Positions 20,409-30,017 of a stretch of 64,000 nt of DNA are shown piece by piece. The position numbers and the translations under genes were made by a program. Source of the stretch: Streptomyces regalis (GTDB lineage Bacteria > Actinomycetota > Actinomycetes > Streptomycetales > Streptomycetaceae); NCBI RefSeq assembly GCF_001509475.1, contig NZ_LLZG01000345.1, positions 124,001 through 188,000 of the forward strand, read 5' to 3'. The notes beneath the pieces are model-generated. The model saw only the letters and a program-made list of their open reading frames with translations, searched no databases and was not told the origin of the DNA. The number at the start of each line of letters is the position of its first letter. The stretch's first letter is position 1.

Positions 20409-21014
20409 TCAGCGCCGTCGGTACACCAGTCGCCCGGCGACGACGGTCGCCACGCACGTGGCCGCGCCGCGCTCGGCCAGTTCCGTCTCGTCTGGTACGT
20501 CGAACACGGCGAACCTCGCGGCGGACCCCTGCTCCCTCGGGGGCGCGAACTCCGCCGGCATCCCGCAGGCGTACGGATCGAGGGACGCCGCTCCGCCGGG
20601 CCGTCCGAGCCGGCCCACGACCCCCAGGCCGGAACGGTGCACGGCGTCGCGCACCGCGCGGTTGTGCATCGACTCGCAGGCCGCCGCGACCGTGCCGTGC
20701 GCCAGCATCCGCTGCACCCCGCGCCGGGCGCTCGCGCCCCAGCGGGCATCGTCCATGGAGAGTGCCGCCAGCGCGTCCCCCGTCAGCGGCTCGGTGCCCA
20801 GCTCGTCGGCCTCGCGCGGATCGGGGTGGTACGTCTCCTCGAGCAGTTCCGTGCCGTACAAGTTCACGAATCCGGGCGTGAGGATGCCGGGCCACTGACG
20901 CACCCGCGCCCGCGGATGGGCCGCGACCAGTTCCGCCAACGGCCCCGCGTCGGCGATCCACTCGCCCTTGACGACGAGCGCGTGGCCCCGGGAGTCGGCG
21001 TGAATCGTCAGCAC
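20409..21014 (-). CDS. Imidazolonepropionase-like amidohydrolase fragment or homologue without metal motif
   Basis: 201 residues; starts GTG 21014 (VLTIHADSRGHALVVKGEWI), 7 bases after the mqnC stop, so probably co-transcribed with mqnC. The N-terminus matches the beta-sandwich of amidohydrolases, and the block WPGILTPGFVNLYGTELLEE aligns with the usual PGFVNAHTHLE, but the HxH metal-binding pair is replaced. The C-terminal barrel is much shortened, ending AERGAATCVATVVAGRLVYR, which resembles the family's terminal strands. Family members include aminofutalosine deaminases, and the mqnC neighbourhood makes a menaquinone link tempting, but with no metal ligands it is unlikely to be a working hydrolase. 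It borders the glycosyltransferase remnant directly. Confidence 0.6.
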   Translation of the reverse strand: MLTIHADSRGHALVVKGEWIADAGPLAELVAAHPRARVRQWPGILTPGFVNLYGTELLEETYHPDPREADELGTEPLTGDALAALSMDDARWGASARRGVQRMLAHGTVAAACESMHNRAVRDAVHRSGLGVVGRLGRPGGAASLDPYACGMPAEFAPPREQGSAARFAVFDVPDETELAERGAATCVATVVAGRLVYRRR

Positions 21015-21021
21015 AGGCAGG

Positions 21022-22236
21022 TCAGTTGGAGGCGAGGATCTTCAGTTCGGGATGCGCCGTACCGCCCGCGATGGCGGTGGACGAGATGTGGGACGCGACC
21101 CGCTCGTCGACGGGGTCGTTCGCCGGGTCGTCGTGCACCACGATGTGCTCGTACGTCGTCGTCCGCTGCGCCGGCACCCGCCCCGCCTTGCGGATCAGGT
21201 CGATGATCTCCAGCCGGTTGGAGCGGTGCTTGGCGCCGGCCGAGGAGACGACGTTCTCCTCCAGCATGATCGAGCCGAGGTCGTCGGCGCCGTAGTGCAG
21301 CGACAGCTGGCCGATCTCCTTGCCGGTGGTCAGCCAGGAGCCCTGGATGTGCTGGATGTTGTCCATGAACAGCCGCGCGATGGCGATCATCCGCAGGTAC
21401 TCGAAGATCGTGGCCTGCGTACGGCCCTTGAGGTGGTTGTTCTCGGGCTGGTAGGTGTACGGGATGAAGGCCCGGAAGCCACCCGTCCGGTCCTGGACGT
21501 CACGGATCATCCGCAGGTGCTCGATCCGCTCGGCGTTGGTCTCGCCCGTGCCCATGAGCATCGTCGACGTCGACTCGACACCGAGGTTGTGCGCCGCCTC
21601 CATGATCTCCAGCCAGCGCTCGCCGCTCTCCTTCAGCGGGGCGATGGCCTTGCGCGGCCGCGCGGGCAGCAGCTCGGCGCCGGCGCCCGCGAAGGAGTCG
21701 AGGCCGGCCTCGTGGATCCGGGTGATGGCCTCCTCGACCGACACACCGGAGATCCGGGCCATGTGCTCGACCTCGCTCGCCCCCAGGCTGTGGATGACGA
21801 GCTGCGGGAACTCCTTCTTGATGGCGGCGAAGTGCTTCTCGTAGTACTCCACGCCGTAGTCCGGGTGGTGGCCGCCCTGGAACATGATCTGGGTGCCGCC
21901 CAGCTCCACCGTCTCAGCGCAACGCCGCAGGATGTCGTCCAGGTCGCGGGTCCAGCCCTTGGCCTGGTCCTTGGGGGCCGCGTAGAAGGCGCAGAACTTG
22001 CACGCCGTGACGCACACGTTCGTGTAGTTGATGTTGCGCTCGATGATGTACGTCGCGATGTGCTCGGTGCCCGCGTACTTGCGGCGGCGTACGGCGTCGG
22101 CGGCGGCGCCCAGCGCGTGCAGCGGGGCGTCGCGGTAGAGGACGAGCGCTTCCTCCGGGGTGATGCGTCCGCCCGCTGCGGCACGGTCGAGGACGGCTGT
22201 GACATCGAACGACGTGAGGTCGGCCTTCTCGGTCAC
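21022..22236 (-). CDS. mqnC: Cyclic dehypoxanthinyl futalosine synthase (radical SAM)
   Basis: Radical SAM enzyme that cyclises dehypoxanthinyl futalosine in the futalosine route to menaquinone. 404 residues. The CxxxCxxC iron-sulfur motif is TNVCVTACKFCAFYAAP near residue 75. Other family blocks are GGTQIMFQGGHHPDYG, LDSFAGAGAELLPARPRK, ESTSTMLMGTGET, and GSWLTTGKEIGQLSLHYGADD. The start is GTG 22236. A short amidohydrolase-like gene follows closely. It works after MqnB (not in this window) and before the MqnD step. Confidence 0.95.
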   Translation of the reverse strand: MTEKADLTSFDVTAVLDRAAAGGRITPEEALVLYRDAPLHALGAAADAVRRRKYAGTEHIATYIIERNINYTNVCVTACKFCAFYAAPKDQAKGWTRDLDDILRRCAETVELGGTQIMFQGGHHPDYGVEYYEKHFAAIKKEFPQLVIHSLGASEVEHMARISGVSVEEAITRIHEAGLDSFAGAGAELLPARPRKAIAPLKESGERWLEIMEAAHNLGVESTSTMLMGTGETNAERIEHLRMIRDVQDRTGGFRAFIPYTYQPENNHLKGRTQATIFEYLRMIAIARLFMDNIQHIQGSWLTTGKEIGQLSLHYGADDLGSIMLEENVVSSAGAKHRSNRLEIIDLIRKAGRVPAQRTTTYEHIVVHDDPANDPVDERVASHISSTAIAGGTAHPELKILASN

Positions 22237-22330
22237 CGGGACGTCCCTTTCGTCAAGGGGTTGGACGGACCGAACCAGCCTACGCCAGGCGTTTTGGACG
22301 ACCGACCTCAGGCCGCGCCCACGCCGCCGG

Positions 22331-23062
22331 TCACGCCGCGTACGCCCCGATCAGCAGCCCCACGAACGCCCCGCCGATCAGGAACGGCCCGAACGGGATC
22401 GCCGACTTGCGCCCGGCCCTGCGCAGGATCACGAGCGCCCAGCCGTAGAGCGCGCCGGACAGGAACCCGGCGAAGGTGCCGAGCATGACCGTCGACCAGC
22501 CGTACCAGCCCAGCGCCGCCCCCGCCCCGAGCGCCAGCTTCACATCGCCGAAGCCCATGCCGCCGGGGTTGACGAGGTACAGCACGTAGTAGCCGGCGCC
22601 GAGCGCGAGCGCGGCCCACAGGGCGGTGGGCCAGTCACCGGCGTGCTCGGGGACGAGGGCGACCAGGCCGAGCAGCGCGAGCGCGGCGCCCGCGAGCGGG
22701 AGGGTCAGCGGGTTCGGCAGCCGCCGTACCCGGAAGTCGACGACTGTGAGCAGTACGCCGACGGGCGCCAACAGCAGCCAGACGACCAGCTCGGGCCGGG
22801 TGTCCGTGGCGGCGGCGAGGGCGGCGCAGACGAGGGCGGTGACGGTGGCGAGCATCGGGGCGCCGGGGCCGTACGGCGTACCGGTCCCGCACTGCCCGCA
22901 CCGCGCCCGCCCGATCCACCCCCCGATCGGATGCCCGCCCGGACACCGCTCCCGCCACTCCTCGTCCTCCGGAGCGGAGAACCGATAGGCGGCCCGCGGC
23001 AGCAACGCCCCCGCCACCGCGCCCCAGAGCGCGGCGACGAGGACCAGCAGGGCGGTGCTCAT
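22331..23062 (-). CDS. A24-family prepilin peptidase (type IV leader peptidase)
   Basis: Polytopic membrane aspartyl protease of 243 residues that cleaves leader peptides of type IV pilin-like proteins, in actinomycetes usually Tad/Flp pilins. The two catalytic aspartates are visible in LLTVVDFRVRRLPN (first) and GMGFGDVKLALGAG (second, GFGDVKL). A small cysteine pair, CGQCGT, near residue 55 after CPGGHPIGGW resembles the cytosolic zinc-type domain of longer prepilin peptidases. The start ATG at 23062 overlaps the stop of the upstream kinase (TGATG), implying translational coupling. No pilin genes occur nearby. Confidence 0.88.
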   Translation of the reverse strand: MSTALLVLVAALWGAVAGALLPRAAYRFSAPEDEEWRERCPGGHPIGGWIGRARCGQCGTGTPYGPGAPMLATVTALVCAALAAATDTRPELVVWLLLAPVGVLLTVVDFRVRRLPNPLTLPLAGAALALLGLVALVPEHAGDWPTALWAALALGAGYYVLYLVNPGGMGFGDVKLALGAGAALGWYGWSTVMLGTFAGFLSGALYGWALVILRRAGRKSAIPFGPFLIGGAFVGLLIGAYAA

Positions 23063-25359
23063 CAAACGGCCGGCAGCGCGTAGATCGCCGGGCCGTTCGT
23101 CACCATCAGGCGGTTGCCGGCCAGGGCGATCTGCCATGGGTCACCGTGGTCCTCGCTGACGGTGAAGGTCCAGCGCAGCTTGCCGGTCCTGGCCTGGAGG
23201 GCGACCACGCCGCCGTCCAGCGAGCCGGTGGCACCGTAGAGGGTGGCGCCCGCCTTCAGGAACGTCTCCGGGCCCTCGACGTCGAGTTCGTCGCAGAGCC
23301 AGATCCGCTTGCCGGTCTTCACGTTCACGGCCCAGACACCGTCGTCGTAGTCGCTCGCGTAGAGCACGCCGTCGAGGACGGTCGGGCTCTTGAAGCCGCG
23401 GCGGCCGTTGGGGGACAGCGTCCAGACGATGGCGCCCGTGTCCGCGTCCACGGCGGTGAGCCTGTTGCCCGGCAGGAAGACCAGGCCGGCCGCGACCGTC
23501 GGACGCCAGCTCCAGTCGTCGCCGATCTTCTTGGTCCACAGCTGTCCGCCGGTGGCGGTGTCCCGGACCGTGAGGTTCTTCTTGGAGTCGGTGTAGACGA
23601 GGTACTTGCCGGATGCGGTGCCCTCCACGTCGTAGTCGTCGGTGCCCCAGTCGCGCTTCTGCACCCACACCTTCTTGCCGGTGGTGTGGCTGATCGCGGC
23701 GACCGCCGTGCGGTAGTCGGTGGCGCTCTTGGAGTCGCCGTAGTCGGAGGCCGTGACGTACACGTTCCTGTCGTCGATGGCGAGCGTGTCCTCGACGGAC
23801 AGCTGCTTGCCGAGCCGGCTGCGCCAGGCCTCCTTGCCGGTCCGCACGTCGTGGGCGACGAGTACGCCGTCGTAGTCGCCGTCGGACAGGAACACTTTGC
23901 CGCCGCGGAAGAGCAGCGGGGCGCCGGGGCGGCAGATCTCCGGCTTGGACCAGCGGGCCTTGCCCGTCTTCACGTCGTACGCCACCAGCGGGTCGCCGCT
24001 GACCAGGAGCAGGCCGTTGTGGACGAGCAGCGGTACGGCGGGGTTGGTGCTGTCCTCCGCGACCGTCTTGCGCCACAGCGGCTGGGGCGCGACTCCGGCC
24101 GGCGGGGTCGAGAAGTTCTCCGCGGCGGGCTGGGCCGAACCGCCCTCGCCGTCCGCGCCCGTTGACGCGTCGGACGTGTCGGACGTGCCGGAGTCCCTTC
24201 CGAGCCACCACGCCGTGCCCCCACCCACCGCCGCGACCGCCGCCGCACCGCCGAGCGCGAGCCCGAGGGCGCGGCGCCGGGACGGGGCGGCGGTGGAACC
24301 GGCCTGGGGGGAGCCCAGTTGGACCGTGCCGGGTTGCGGGGTGCCGGGAGCGGGCGGGTAGCCGTATCCCGGCGCGGGGCTGCCGCCGGGAGGGGTGCCG
24401 TATCCCGACGGGATCGTCGGCGCCGGCCCGAAGGACGCGGCCGGCTGCTGAGGCTGCTGCTGTGGTGCCTCCAGGTCCAGGATCCCCGCGGCATGTGTGG
24501 CGATGGTGGACGCCACCGCCGACGGCAGCCAGTCGCTCAGCACCCCTTCGACGCCCTCTGGCGCCAGTGCCGCGACGATCTCGGCGGGAGCCGGCCGCTG
24601 CGCCGGGTCCTTCATCAGACAGGCACGGACCAGTCCGAGCAGGGACGGCGGTACATCCGTCAGGTCCGGCTCCCCGTGCACGACCTGGTACAGCAGCGCC
24701 GCGTGCGAGGCGGCACCGTCACCGAAGGCGCTGCGCCCGGTCGCGGCGAAGGCCAGTACCGCGCCCAGCGAGAAGACGTCACCGGCAGGCCCCACGTCCT
24801 GCCCCAGCGCCTGCTCCGGCGGCATGTAGCCAGGCGAACCGACCACAACTCCCGTCTGCGTCATACGGTTTCCGTCCACCGCACGCGCGATGCCGAAGTC
24901 GATGACACGCGGGCCGTCGGCGGCCAGCAGGACGTTCGAGGGCTTGAGGTCACGGTGGATCAGGCCCGCGGCGTGGACCTCCTGGAGGGCGGCGGCGAGT
25001 CCCGCGGCCAGGGCGCGGACCGTGCGCTCCGGTAGCGCCCCGTGCGCGGTGACCACATCGGTGAGGTCGGGACCGAGCACGTACGACGTCGCCAGCCACG
25101 GCAGCGCGGCGTCCGGGTCGGCGTCCACGACGGGGGCGGTGTAACGGCCGGAGACCGCCTTGGCTATGTCGGCCTCGTGCCGGAAACGGCTCCGGAAGTC
25201 GGCGTCCGCCGCCAGATCCGGGCGGATCACCTTCACGGCGACGGTACGGCCTCCGGGAGAACGGGCCAGGTACACCCGCCCCATGCCGCCGGCACCGAGT
25301 CTGCGCAGCAGCCGGTAGCTGCCCAACTCCCGCGGATCGTCGGGCTGCAGTGTCTCCAT
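23062..25359 (-). CDS. Membrane Ser/Thr protein kinase with PQQ-type beta-propeller sensor
   Basis: 765 residues. The N-terminal Hanks-type kinase (about 15-275) is intact: LRRLGAGGMGRVYLA, AVKVI with the ATP-binding Lys, IHRDLKPSNVLL and DFGIARA with the activation segment VVGSPGYMPPEQAL. A Pro/Gly-rich linker and one membrane helix (RALGLALGGAAAVAAVGGG, about 364-388) lead to an extracytoplasmic domain of about 370 residues made of repeats such as VAYDVKTGKARW, DVRTGKEAW, DTATGGQLWTKK and DADTGAIVW, a PQQ/quinoprotein-like propeller. It probably senses an extracellular ligand or protein. Its stop overlaps the prepilin peptidase start, an unusual coupling. Confidence 0.92.
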   Translation of the reverse strand: METLQPDDPRELGSYRLLRRLGAGGMGRVYLARSPGGRTVAVKVIRPDLAADADFRSRFRHEADIAKAVSGRYTAPVVDADPDAALPWLATSYVLGPDLTDVVTAHGALPERTVRALAAGLAAALQEVHAAGLIHRDLKPSNVLLAADGPRVIDFGIARAVDGNRMTQTGVVVGSPGYMPPEQALGQDVGPAGDVFSLGAVLAFAATGRSAFGDGAASHAALLYQVVHGEPDLTDVPPSLLGLVRACLMKDPAQRPAPAEIVAALAPEGVEGVLSDWLPSAVASTIATHAAGILDLEAPQQQPQQPAASFGPAPTIPSGYGTPPGGSPAPGYGYPPAPGTPQPGTVQLGSPQAGSTAAPSRRRALGLALGGAAAVAAVGGGTAWWLGRDSGTSDTSDASTGADGEGGSAQPAAENFSTPPAGVAPQPLWRKTVAEDSTNPAVPLLVHNGLLLVSGDPLVAYDVKTGKARWSKPEICRPGAPLLFRGGKVFLSDGDYDGVLVAHDVRTGKEAWRSRLGKQLSVEDTLAIDDRNVYVTASDYGDSKSATDYRTAVAAISHTTGKKVWVQKRDWGTDDYDVEGTASGKYLVYTDSKKNLTVRDTATGGQLWTKKIGDDWSWRPTVAAGLVFLPGNRLTAVDADTGAIVWTLSPNGRRGFKSPTVLDGVLYASDYDDGVWAVNVKTGKRIWLCDELDVEGPETFLKAGATLYGATGSLDGGVVALQARTGKLRWTFTVSEDHGDPWQIALAGNRLMVTNGPAIYALPAV

Positions 25360-25417
25360 GGTGGGCCTTCCCCGTCGTCATGCTCGCGTGAGCAGACACA
25401 GTAGAGGGTCCCCGCCG

Positions 25418-27100
25418 CTACTTGACCTTCGACAACCGCGCCTCGGGATTGCCCTCCGCGTCGCTCTCCGAGCGGTACACCAGGTCGTCGCCCGCCGGCG
25501 TGATGCGGACGGTGTGCGGTTTCGGATTGCAGCCGTTGTGGTTGGTCTTCCGGCCCACGGACGTCACGACGAGCTCCTTCGCCGTCGCCTTCTTCAGGGT
25601 CAGTACGTCGTTGCAGACGAGGCCGAGCAGGTCCGTCTGCCGGAGGGTGCCCAACTCCTCGCCCACGCCGGCGTTGTGCACGGTGAGCCGGTACGTGCCC
25701 GCCGGCAGCGCGCCTTCCAGCGCGGTGGCCCGGCCCTCCCAGGTGCCGAGGTAGCGGACAGGCACGGAACCCTCGAACGAGGTGTCGCCGCCCGCGCCAG
25801 GCGACCGAGACGAGGCGGCATCGGAACCCGCGTTGGTGTCCTGGTCCCCGCCCGGCAGCAGCTCGAAGACGAACACCGACCCGACGGTCACCGCGGCCAA
25901 CGCCCCCGCCACCGCGAGCGCCACGGTGCAGCTCAGTCTCCGCCCGCGGCCTCCCTCCCCCGGCGTCGAGGCCGCCGCGACGGACAGGGAGAGCTTGCCG
26001 GGATGGTGGTCGGATGCCGGGGCGGTGTCGTGGGGAGGCCGGGCGTCGCGCGGTTCGGGCACGATGACGGGCGCGTCGGCCGGAGCTGCGGGCACCGGCG
26101 CCGAAGCCGCCACCGGCATCACCGGCGGCGGCCCGAACTCCCCGCCTGCCGTCTGCCGGTCGAATCCGACCGGCCCCGACAGAACGTCCTGCCCCGTCTC
26201 CAGATTCAGCAGCTGCACGGCACTACGACTGACCTGCTCGACCAGCGCCCCTGGCAGCCACCCGCCCGACACGAGCCGAGCCGCCCCGTCCGGAGCCAGT
26301 CGCCGCGCCACCTCCCCCGGCGTGGGCCGCGCGCCCGGCTCCTTGGCCAGGCAGGCCTCCACCAGTTCCCGCAACTCACCGTCCAGGGAGTCGAGTTCGG
26401 GCTCCTCGTGCACGACCTTGTACAGCAGTGCCGCCGACGAGTCCCCGCGAAACGGCGGCTCCCCGGTCGCCGCGTACGCCAGCACCGCGCCCAGGGAGAA
26501 GACGTCCGCGGCCCCCGTGATCCCCTTGCCCAGGATCTGCTCGGGCGACATGTAGCCGGGCGAGCCGATGGAGACGCCGGTCGACGTCAGGGACGCCGTG
26601 CCGTCCGTGGCCCGCGCGATGCCGAAGTCGATCAGCAGGGGGCCGTCCAGTGTCAGCAGCACGTTCGACGGCTTCACGTCCCGGTGCACCAGCCCCAGCT
26701 CGTGCACCGCCGCCAGCGCCTCGGCCAGCCCGGCCCCCAGCACGCGCACGGTGTGCGCCGGCATCGGGCCACCGGAGTCCGTCACCGCCGTCGTCAGCGA
26801 CGGGCCCGCCGCATACGCCGTGGCCACCCACGGCACCGCGGCCTCGGGATCCGCGTCCAGCACGGGCGCCGTCCAGGCACCGCCCACCCGGCGCGCCGCG
26901 TCCACCTCCCGGCGGAAGCGCGCCCGGAACTCCTCGTCGAGGGCGAAGTGCGGATGCACGATCTTCACGGCGACCGTACGACCGCTGGGGCTGCGGCCCA
27001 GATACACCCGTCCCATCCCGCCGGAGCCGAGCCGGCCGAGCAGCCGGTACGGCCCGACGGCGGCCGGCTCGTCGACTCCGAGTGGCTGCATGGCGTCCAC
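25418..27100 (-). CDS. Membrane Ser/Thr protein kinase with novel extracytoplasmic domain
   Basis: 560 residues. Kinase domain at about 15-280: LLGRLGSGGMGRVYLG, AVKIVHPH, VHRDVKPSNVLL, DFGIARATDG, GSPGYMSPEQIL. It is clearly a paralogue of the next kinase downstream (same linker design and sensor-like spacing). One membrane helix (TVALAVAGALAAVTVGSVFVF, around residue 395) precedes an outer region of about 150 residues, with FEGSVPVRYLGTWEG, LPAGTYRLTVHNAGVGE and VRITPAGDDLVYRSES. I do not recognise a named family in that part; it reads as a compact beta-rich domain and might bind a small ligand. It lies 58 bases upstream of the PQQ kinase, in the same direction. Confidence 0.9.
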   Translation of the reverse strand: MDAMQPLGVDEPAAVGPYRLLGRLGSGGMGRVYLGRSPSGRTVAVKIVHPHFALDEEFRARFRREVDAARRVGGAWTAPVLDADPEAAVPWVATAYAAGPSLTTAVTDSGGPMPAHTVRVLGAGLAEALAAVHELGLVHRDVKPSNVLLTLDGPLLIDFGIARATDGTASLTSTGVSIGSPGYMSPEQILGKGITGAADVFSLGAVLAYAATGEPPFRGDSSAALLYKVVHEEPELDSLDGELRELVEACLAKEPGARPTPGEVARRLAPDGAARLVSGGWLPGALVEQVSRSAVQLLNLETGQDVLSGPVGFDRQTAGGEFGPPPVMPVAASAPVPAAPADAPVIVPEPRDARPPHDTAPASDHHPGKLSLSVAAASTPGEGGRGRRLSCTVALAVAGALAAVTVGSVFVFELLPGGDQDTNAGSDAASSRSPGAGGDTSFEGSVPVRYLGTWEGRATALEGALPAGTYRLTVHNAGVGEELGTLRQTDLLGLVCNDVLTLKKATAKELVVTSVGRKTNHNGCNPKPHTVRITPAGDDLVYRSESDAEGNPEARLSKVK

Positions 27101-27191
27101 CCCTCCCCCGTAGAACTCCCCAGCAGGTTAGTGCGCAACCGGCGGCGGGTTGGTGCGGAACCGGCAGCCCGGTGCGGAAGCACCCGCCCTT

Positions 27192-28090
<899 letters not shown>

Positions 28091-28202
28091 CTAGACCCTA
28101 TGAGGTACGGTGCAGGCTTCAGGGTCGGCCCAGGTTTTCGCGCCTCTCGTCAACCCCGACACGCGACCCTCAAACGTCCGAGTGACGTGATCTTGACCTC
28201 TA

Positions 28203-28230
28203 TTGCTTTCGGCTGCCTGCGTGCTAGGCT
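28203..28230 (+). promoter_or_regulatory. Possible promoter and long leader of the cold-shock gene
   Basis: TTGCTT (28203-28208) and TAGGCT (28225-28230) are separated by 16 bases, a housekeeping-type promoter. Transcription from here would leave a 5' untranslated leader of roughly 150 bases before the cold-shock ATG at 28390. That stretch is T-rich compared with its surroundings (for example ATCTTGTTTTCACAC), as expected for temperature-responsive csp leaders. No ORF is supported in 28082-28389. Confidence 0.4.
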
Positions 28231-28389
28231 CGCCGCAAGTTGCAGTTTGGTTTCCCTTGCAGTACAGAGCCTGCGGAGCATGTGACCGCGGGCTCTAGTC
28301 GTTTTCAGACGTATGCAGATGTGCGGCATCTTGTTTTCACACTTGCAGGGTTCTGGAGCAGGGCAACCCTTTGGGCCCAAGGAGGGCTT

Positions 28390-28593
28390 ATGGCTACCGG
28401 AACCGTGAAGTGGTTCAACGCCGAAAAGGGCTTTGGCTTCATCGCCCAGGAAGGCGGCGGCCCCGACGTCTTCGTTCACTACTCCGCGATCAACGCGAGC
28501 GGCTTCCGTTCGCTGGAGGAGAACCAGCAGGTCTCCTTCGACGTGACCCAGGGCCCGAAGGGCCCGCAGGCGGAGAACGTCACCCCCGTCTGA
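28390..28593 (+). CDS. Cold-shock family RNA chaperone
   Basis: 67-residue CspA-type protein (one OB-fold cold-shock domain) that binds single-stranded nucleic acid and prevents mRNA secondary structure. Both RNA-binding motifs are exact: KGFGFI near residue 16 and VFVHYSAI near residue 28. ATG 28390 follows AAGGAGGG at ideal spacing; the frame extends upstream to 28240 without homology. It is a single-gene unit with a strong terminator behind it. Confidence 0.97.
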   Translation: MATGTVKWFNAEKGFGFIAQEGGGPDVFVHYSAINASGFRSLEENQQVSFDVTQGPKGPQAENVTPV

Positions 28594-28635
28594 TCCGAGG
28601 GATGCCCCTCTGAAGACGTCTGATAGCAGTACCCA

Positions 28636-28668
28636 AGGAGCCCCTCGCCATCCGGTGCAGGGGCTCCT
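28636..28668. terminator. Terminator of the cold-shock gene
   Basis: AGGAGCCCCT (28636-28645) pairs perfectly with AGGGGCTCCT (28659-28668) over 10 bp, with a 13-base loop, about 43 bases after the csp stop. The convergent XRE regulator ends at 28686, so the hairpin may serve both strands. Confidence 0.8.
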
Positions 28669-28685
28669 GCCTTATGCGTGCCGCC

Positions 28686-29234
28686 TTACACGTGCTGCAT
28701 GACCAGCACGAACGTCGTCCCGGGCGCCAGCGCCTCGTACGAGTGCGGCACATCTCCGCGATACGACATGTAGTCGCCGGGCCCCAGATCGACCTCTTCG
28801 CCCCGGGGCCCCGCCTTCACCCGCCCCGTGCTGACGATCAGATGCTCCACGGACCCCGGAATGTGCGGCTCCGACTCCCGGGCGGGGCCCGGCTCCGCGC
28901 GCAGGTGGTAGATGTCCCGCCGGGCGCCGGGCGGACTGGCGGAGAGCAGCGTGGCCACGTAGTCCGCCCGCTCGGACGCGACCGTGGGCCCCTCGCCGGC
29001 CCGGATCACCTGCACCGCCGGAGCCGGCGGTTCCACCAGCACGCTGAACGGCACCCCCAACGCCACTCCCAGCGCCCACAGTGTCTCCACGCTGGGATTC
29101 CCGCTGCCCGCCTCCAGCTGGGACAGCGTGGACTTCGCGATCCCGGCCCGCTTGGCCAGCTCGGACAGTGACAGCCCGGCCCGGGTGCGCTCTCGCCGCA
29201 GCGAGGCGGCGATCCAAGTGAGGGGCTCGGTCAT
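28686..29234 (-). CDS. XRE-family regulator with C-terminal cupin
   Basis: 182 residues. The N-terminal HTH (about 6-62) contains TRAGLSLSELAKRAGIAKST and LSQLEAGSGNPSVETLWALG, a textbook XRE/HTH_3 motif. The C-terminal half is a small cupin barrel (EPHIPGSVEHLIVSTGRV, LGPGDYMSYRGDVPHSYEAL), which usually binds a small effector. The ATG at 29234 is chosen because GGGAAG lies at a good distance; GTG 29243 is possible. It is divergent from azlCD, with an inverted repeat between them, a pattern seen for regulators that control amino-acid export by AzlCD. Confidence 0.88.
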   Translation of the reverse strand: MTEPLTWIAASLRRERTRAGLSLSELAKRAGIAKSTLSQLEAGSGNPSVETLWALGVALGVPFSVLVEPPAPAVQVIRAGEGPTVASERADYVATLLSASPPGARRDIYHLRAEPGPARESEPHIPGSVEHLIVSTGRVKAGPRGEEVDLGPGDYMSYRGDVPHSYEALAPGTTFVLVMQHV

Positions 29235-29270
29235 GCGGTTCACTTCCCGTCGTTCGCTCTGCCGGTACGT

Positions 29271-29290
29271 TCGTTCGCCTTGACGAACGA
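29271..29290. promoter_or_regulatory. Inverted-repeat operator between the XRE regulator and azlC
   Basis: TCGTTCG (29271-29277) and CGAACGA (29284-29290) form a 7-bp inverted repeat with a 6-bp spacer, centred between the two divergent genes. Extra GTTCG copies occur at 29252 and 29267, and GCGTTCG at the azlC start. The likely ligand is the XRE-cupin regulator next door. Confidence 0.55.
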
Positions 29291-29315
29291 CCGGCTGGTG
29301 TTCATTCTGGAAAAC

Positions 29316-30017
29316 ATGCGTTCGCTACTCCGAACACCGATGATGGCACCCCTGATGGCACCTCTGGTGCGCGACAGCGCACTCGTCTGGCTGGCGAGCG
29401 GCGTCGTCGGCGTCTCCTTCGGCGCGATCTCGGTGGCCGGTGGGCTGCCGGTGTGGGTGCCGGTACTGATGTCGCTGGTGGTGTACGCGGGATCGGCGCA
29501 GTTCAGCGCGGTCGGTGTGCTGCTGGCCGGGGGCGGGCCGTTCGCGGCGGCGGCCACCGGGCTGCTGCTCAACACGCGCACCGCGGCCTTCAGTCTGGCC
29601 GTGGCGGACGTCATCGGCCAAGGCCGCCCCGCCCGTCTCCTCGGCGCCCACCTGGTCACCGACGAGACGGTGGCCTTCGCCCTCGCCCAGCCGGATCCGG
29701 CACGGCGGCGGGCGGCCTTCTGGATCTCCGGGCTCGGCCTGTTCACGGTGTGGAACCTCGGTGTCCTGGCCGGGGGTCTGGCCGGCGGCGCGCTGGGCGA
29801 CACCGGCACCTACGGCCTGGACGCGGCCTTCCCCGCCGTCCTCGTCGCCCTGGTACTGCCCGCCCTGCGCGAGGACCCGGCGGTCCGACGGTCCGCGCTG
29901 CTCGGCGCGGGACTGGCGCTCACGGTGACACCGGCCGTCCCGGCGGGGGTGCCGGTGCTGCTGGCGCTGGCGGGACTCGCCCTCTACGGACGCGGCGGCG
30001 GAAGGCGTACGGCATGA
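29316..30017 (+). CDS. azlC: AzlC-family branched-chain amino acid exporter, large subunit
   Basis: 233 residues from ATG 29316 (MRSLLRTPMM), preceded by CTGGAAAAC; a TTG at 29280 would extend it by 12 residues. Membrane protein with six or seven hydrophobic helices. The conserved N-terminal part VGVSFGAISVAGGLPVWVPV and VYAGSAQFSAVGVLLAGGG is the AzlC signature, and NTRTAAFSLAVAD with THLVTDETVAF-like HLVTDETVAFAL follows. AzlC works with the small AzlD subunit to export amino acids such as leucine analogues. azlD follows in an ATGA overlap. Confidence 0.88.
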   Translation: MRSLLRTPMMAPLMAPLVRDSALVWLASGVVGVSFGAISVAGGLPVWVPVLMSLVVYAGSAQFSAVGVLLAGGGPFAAAATGLLLNTRTAAFSLAVADVIGQGRPARLLGAHLVTDETVAFALAQPDPARRRAAFWISGLGLFTVWNLGVLAGGLAGGALGDTGTYGLDAAFPAVLVALVLPALREDPAVRRSALLGAGLALTVTPAVPAGVPVLLALAGLALYGRGGGRRTA

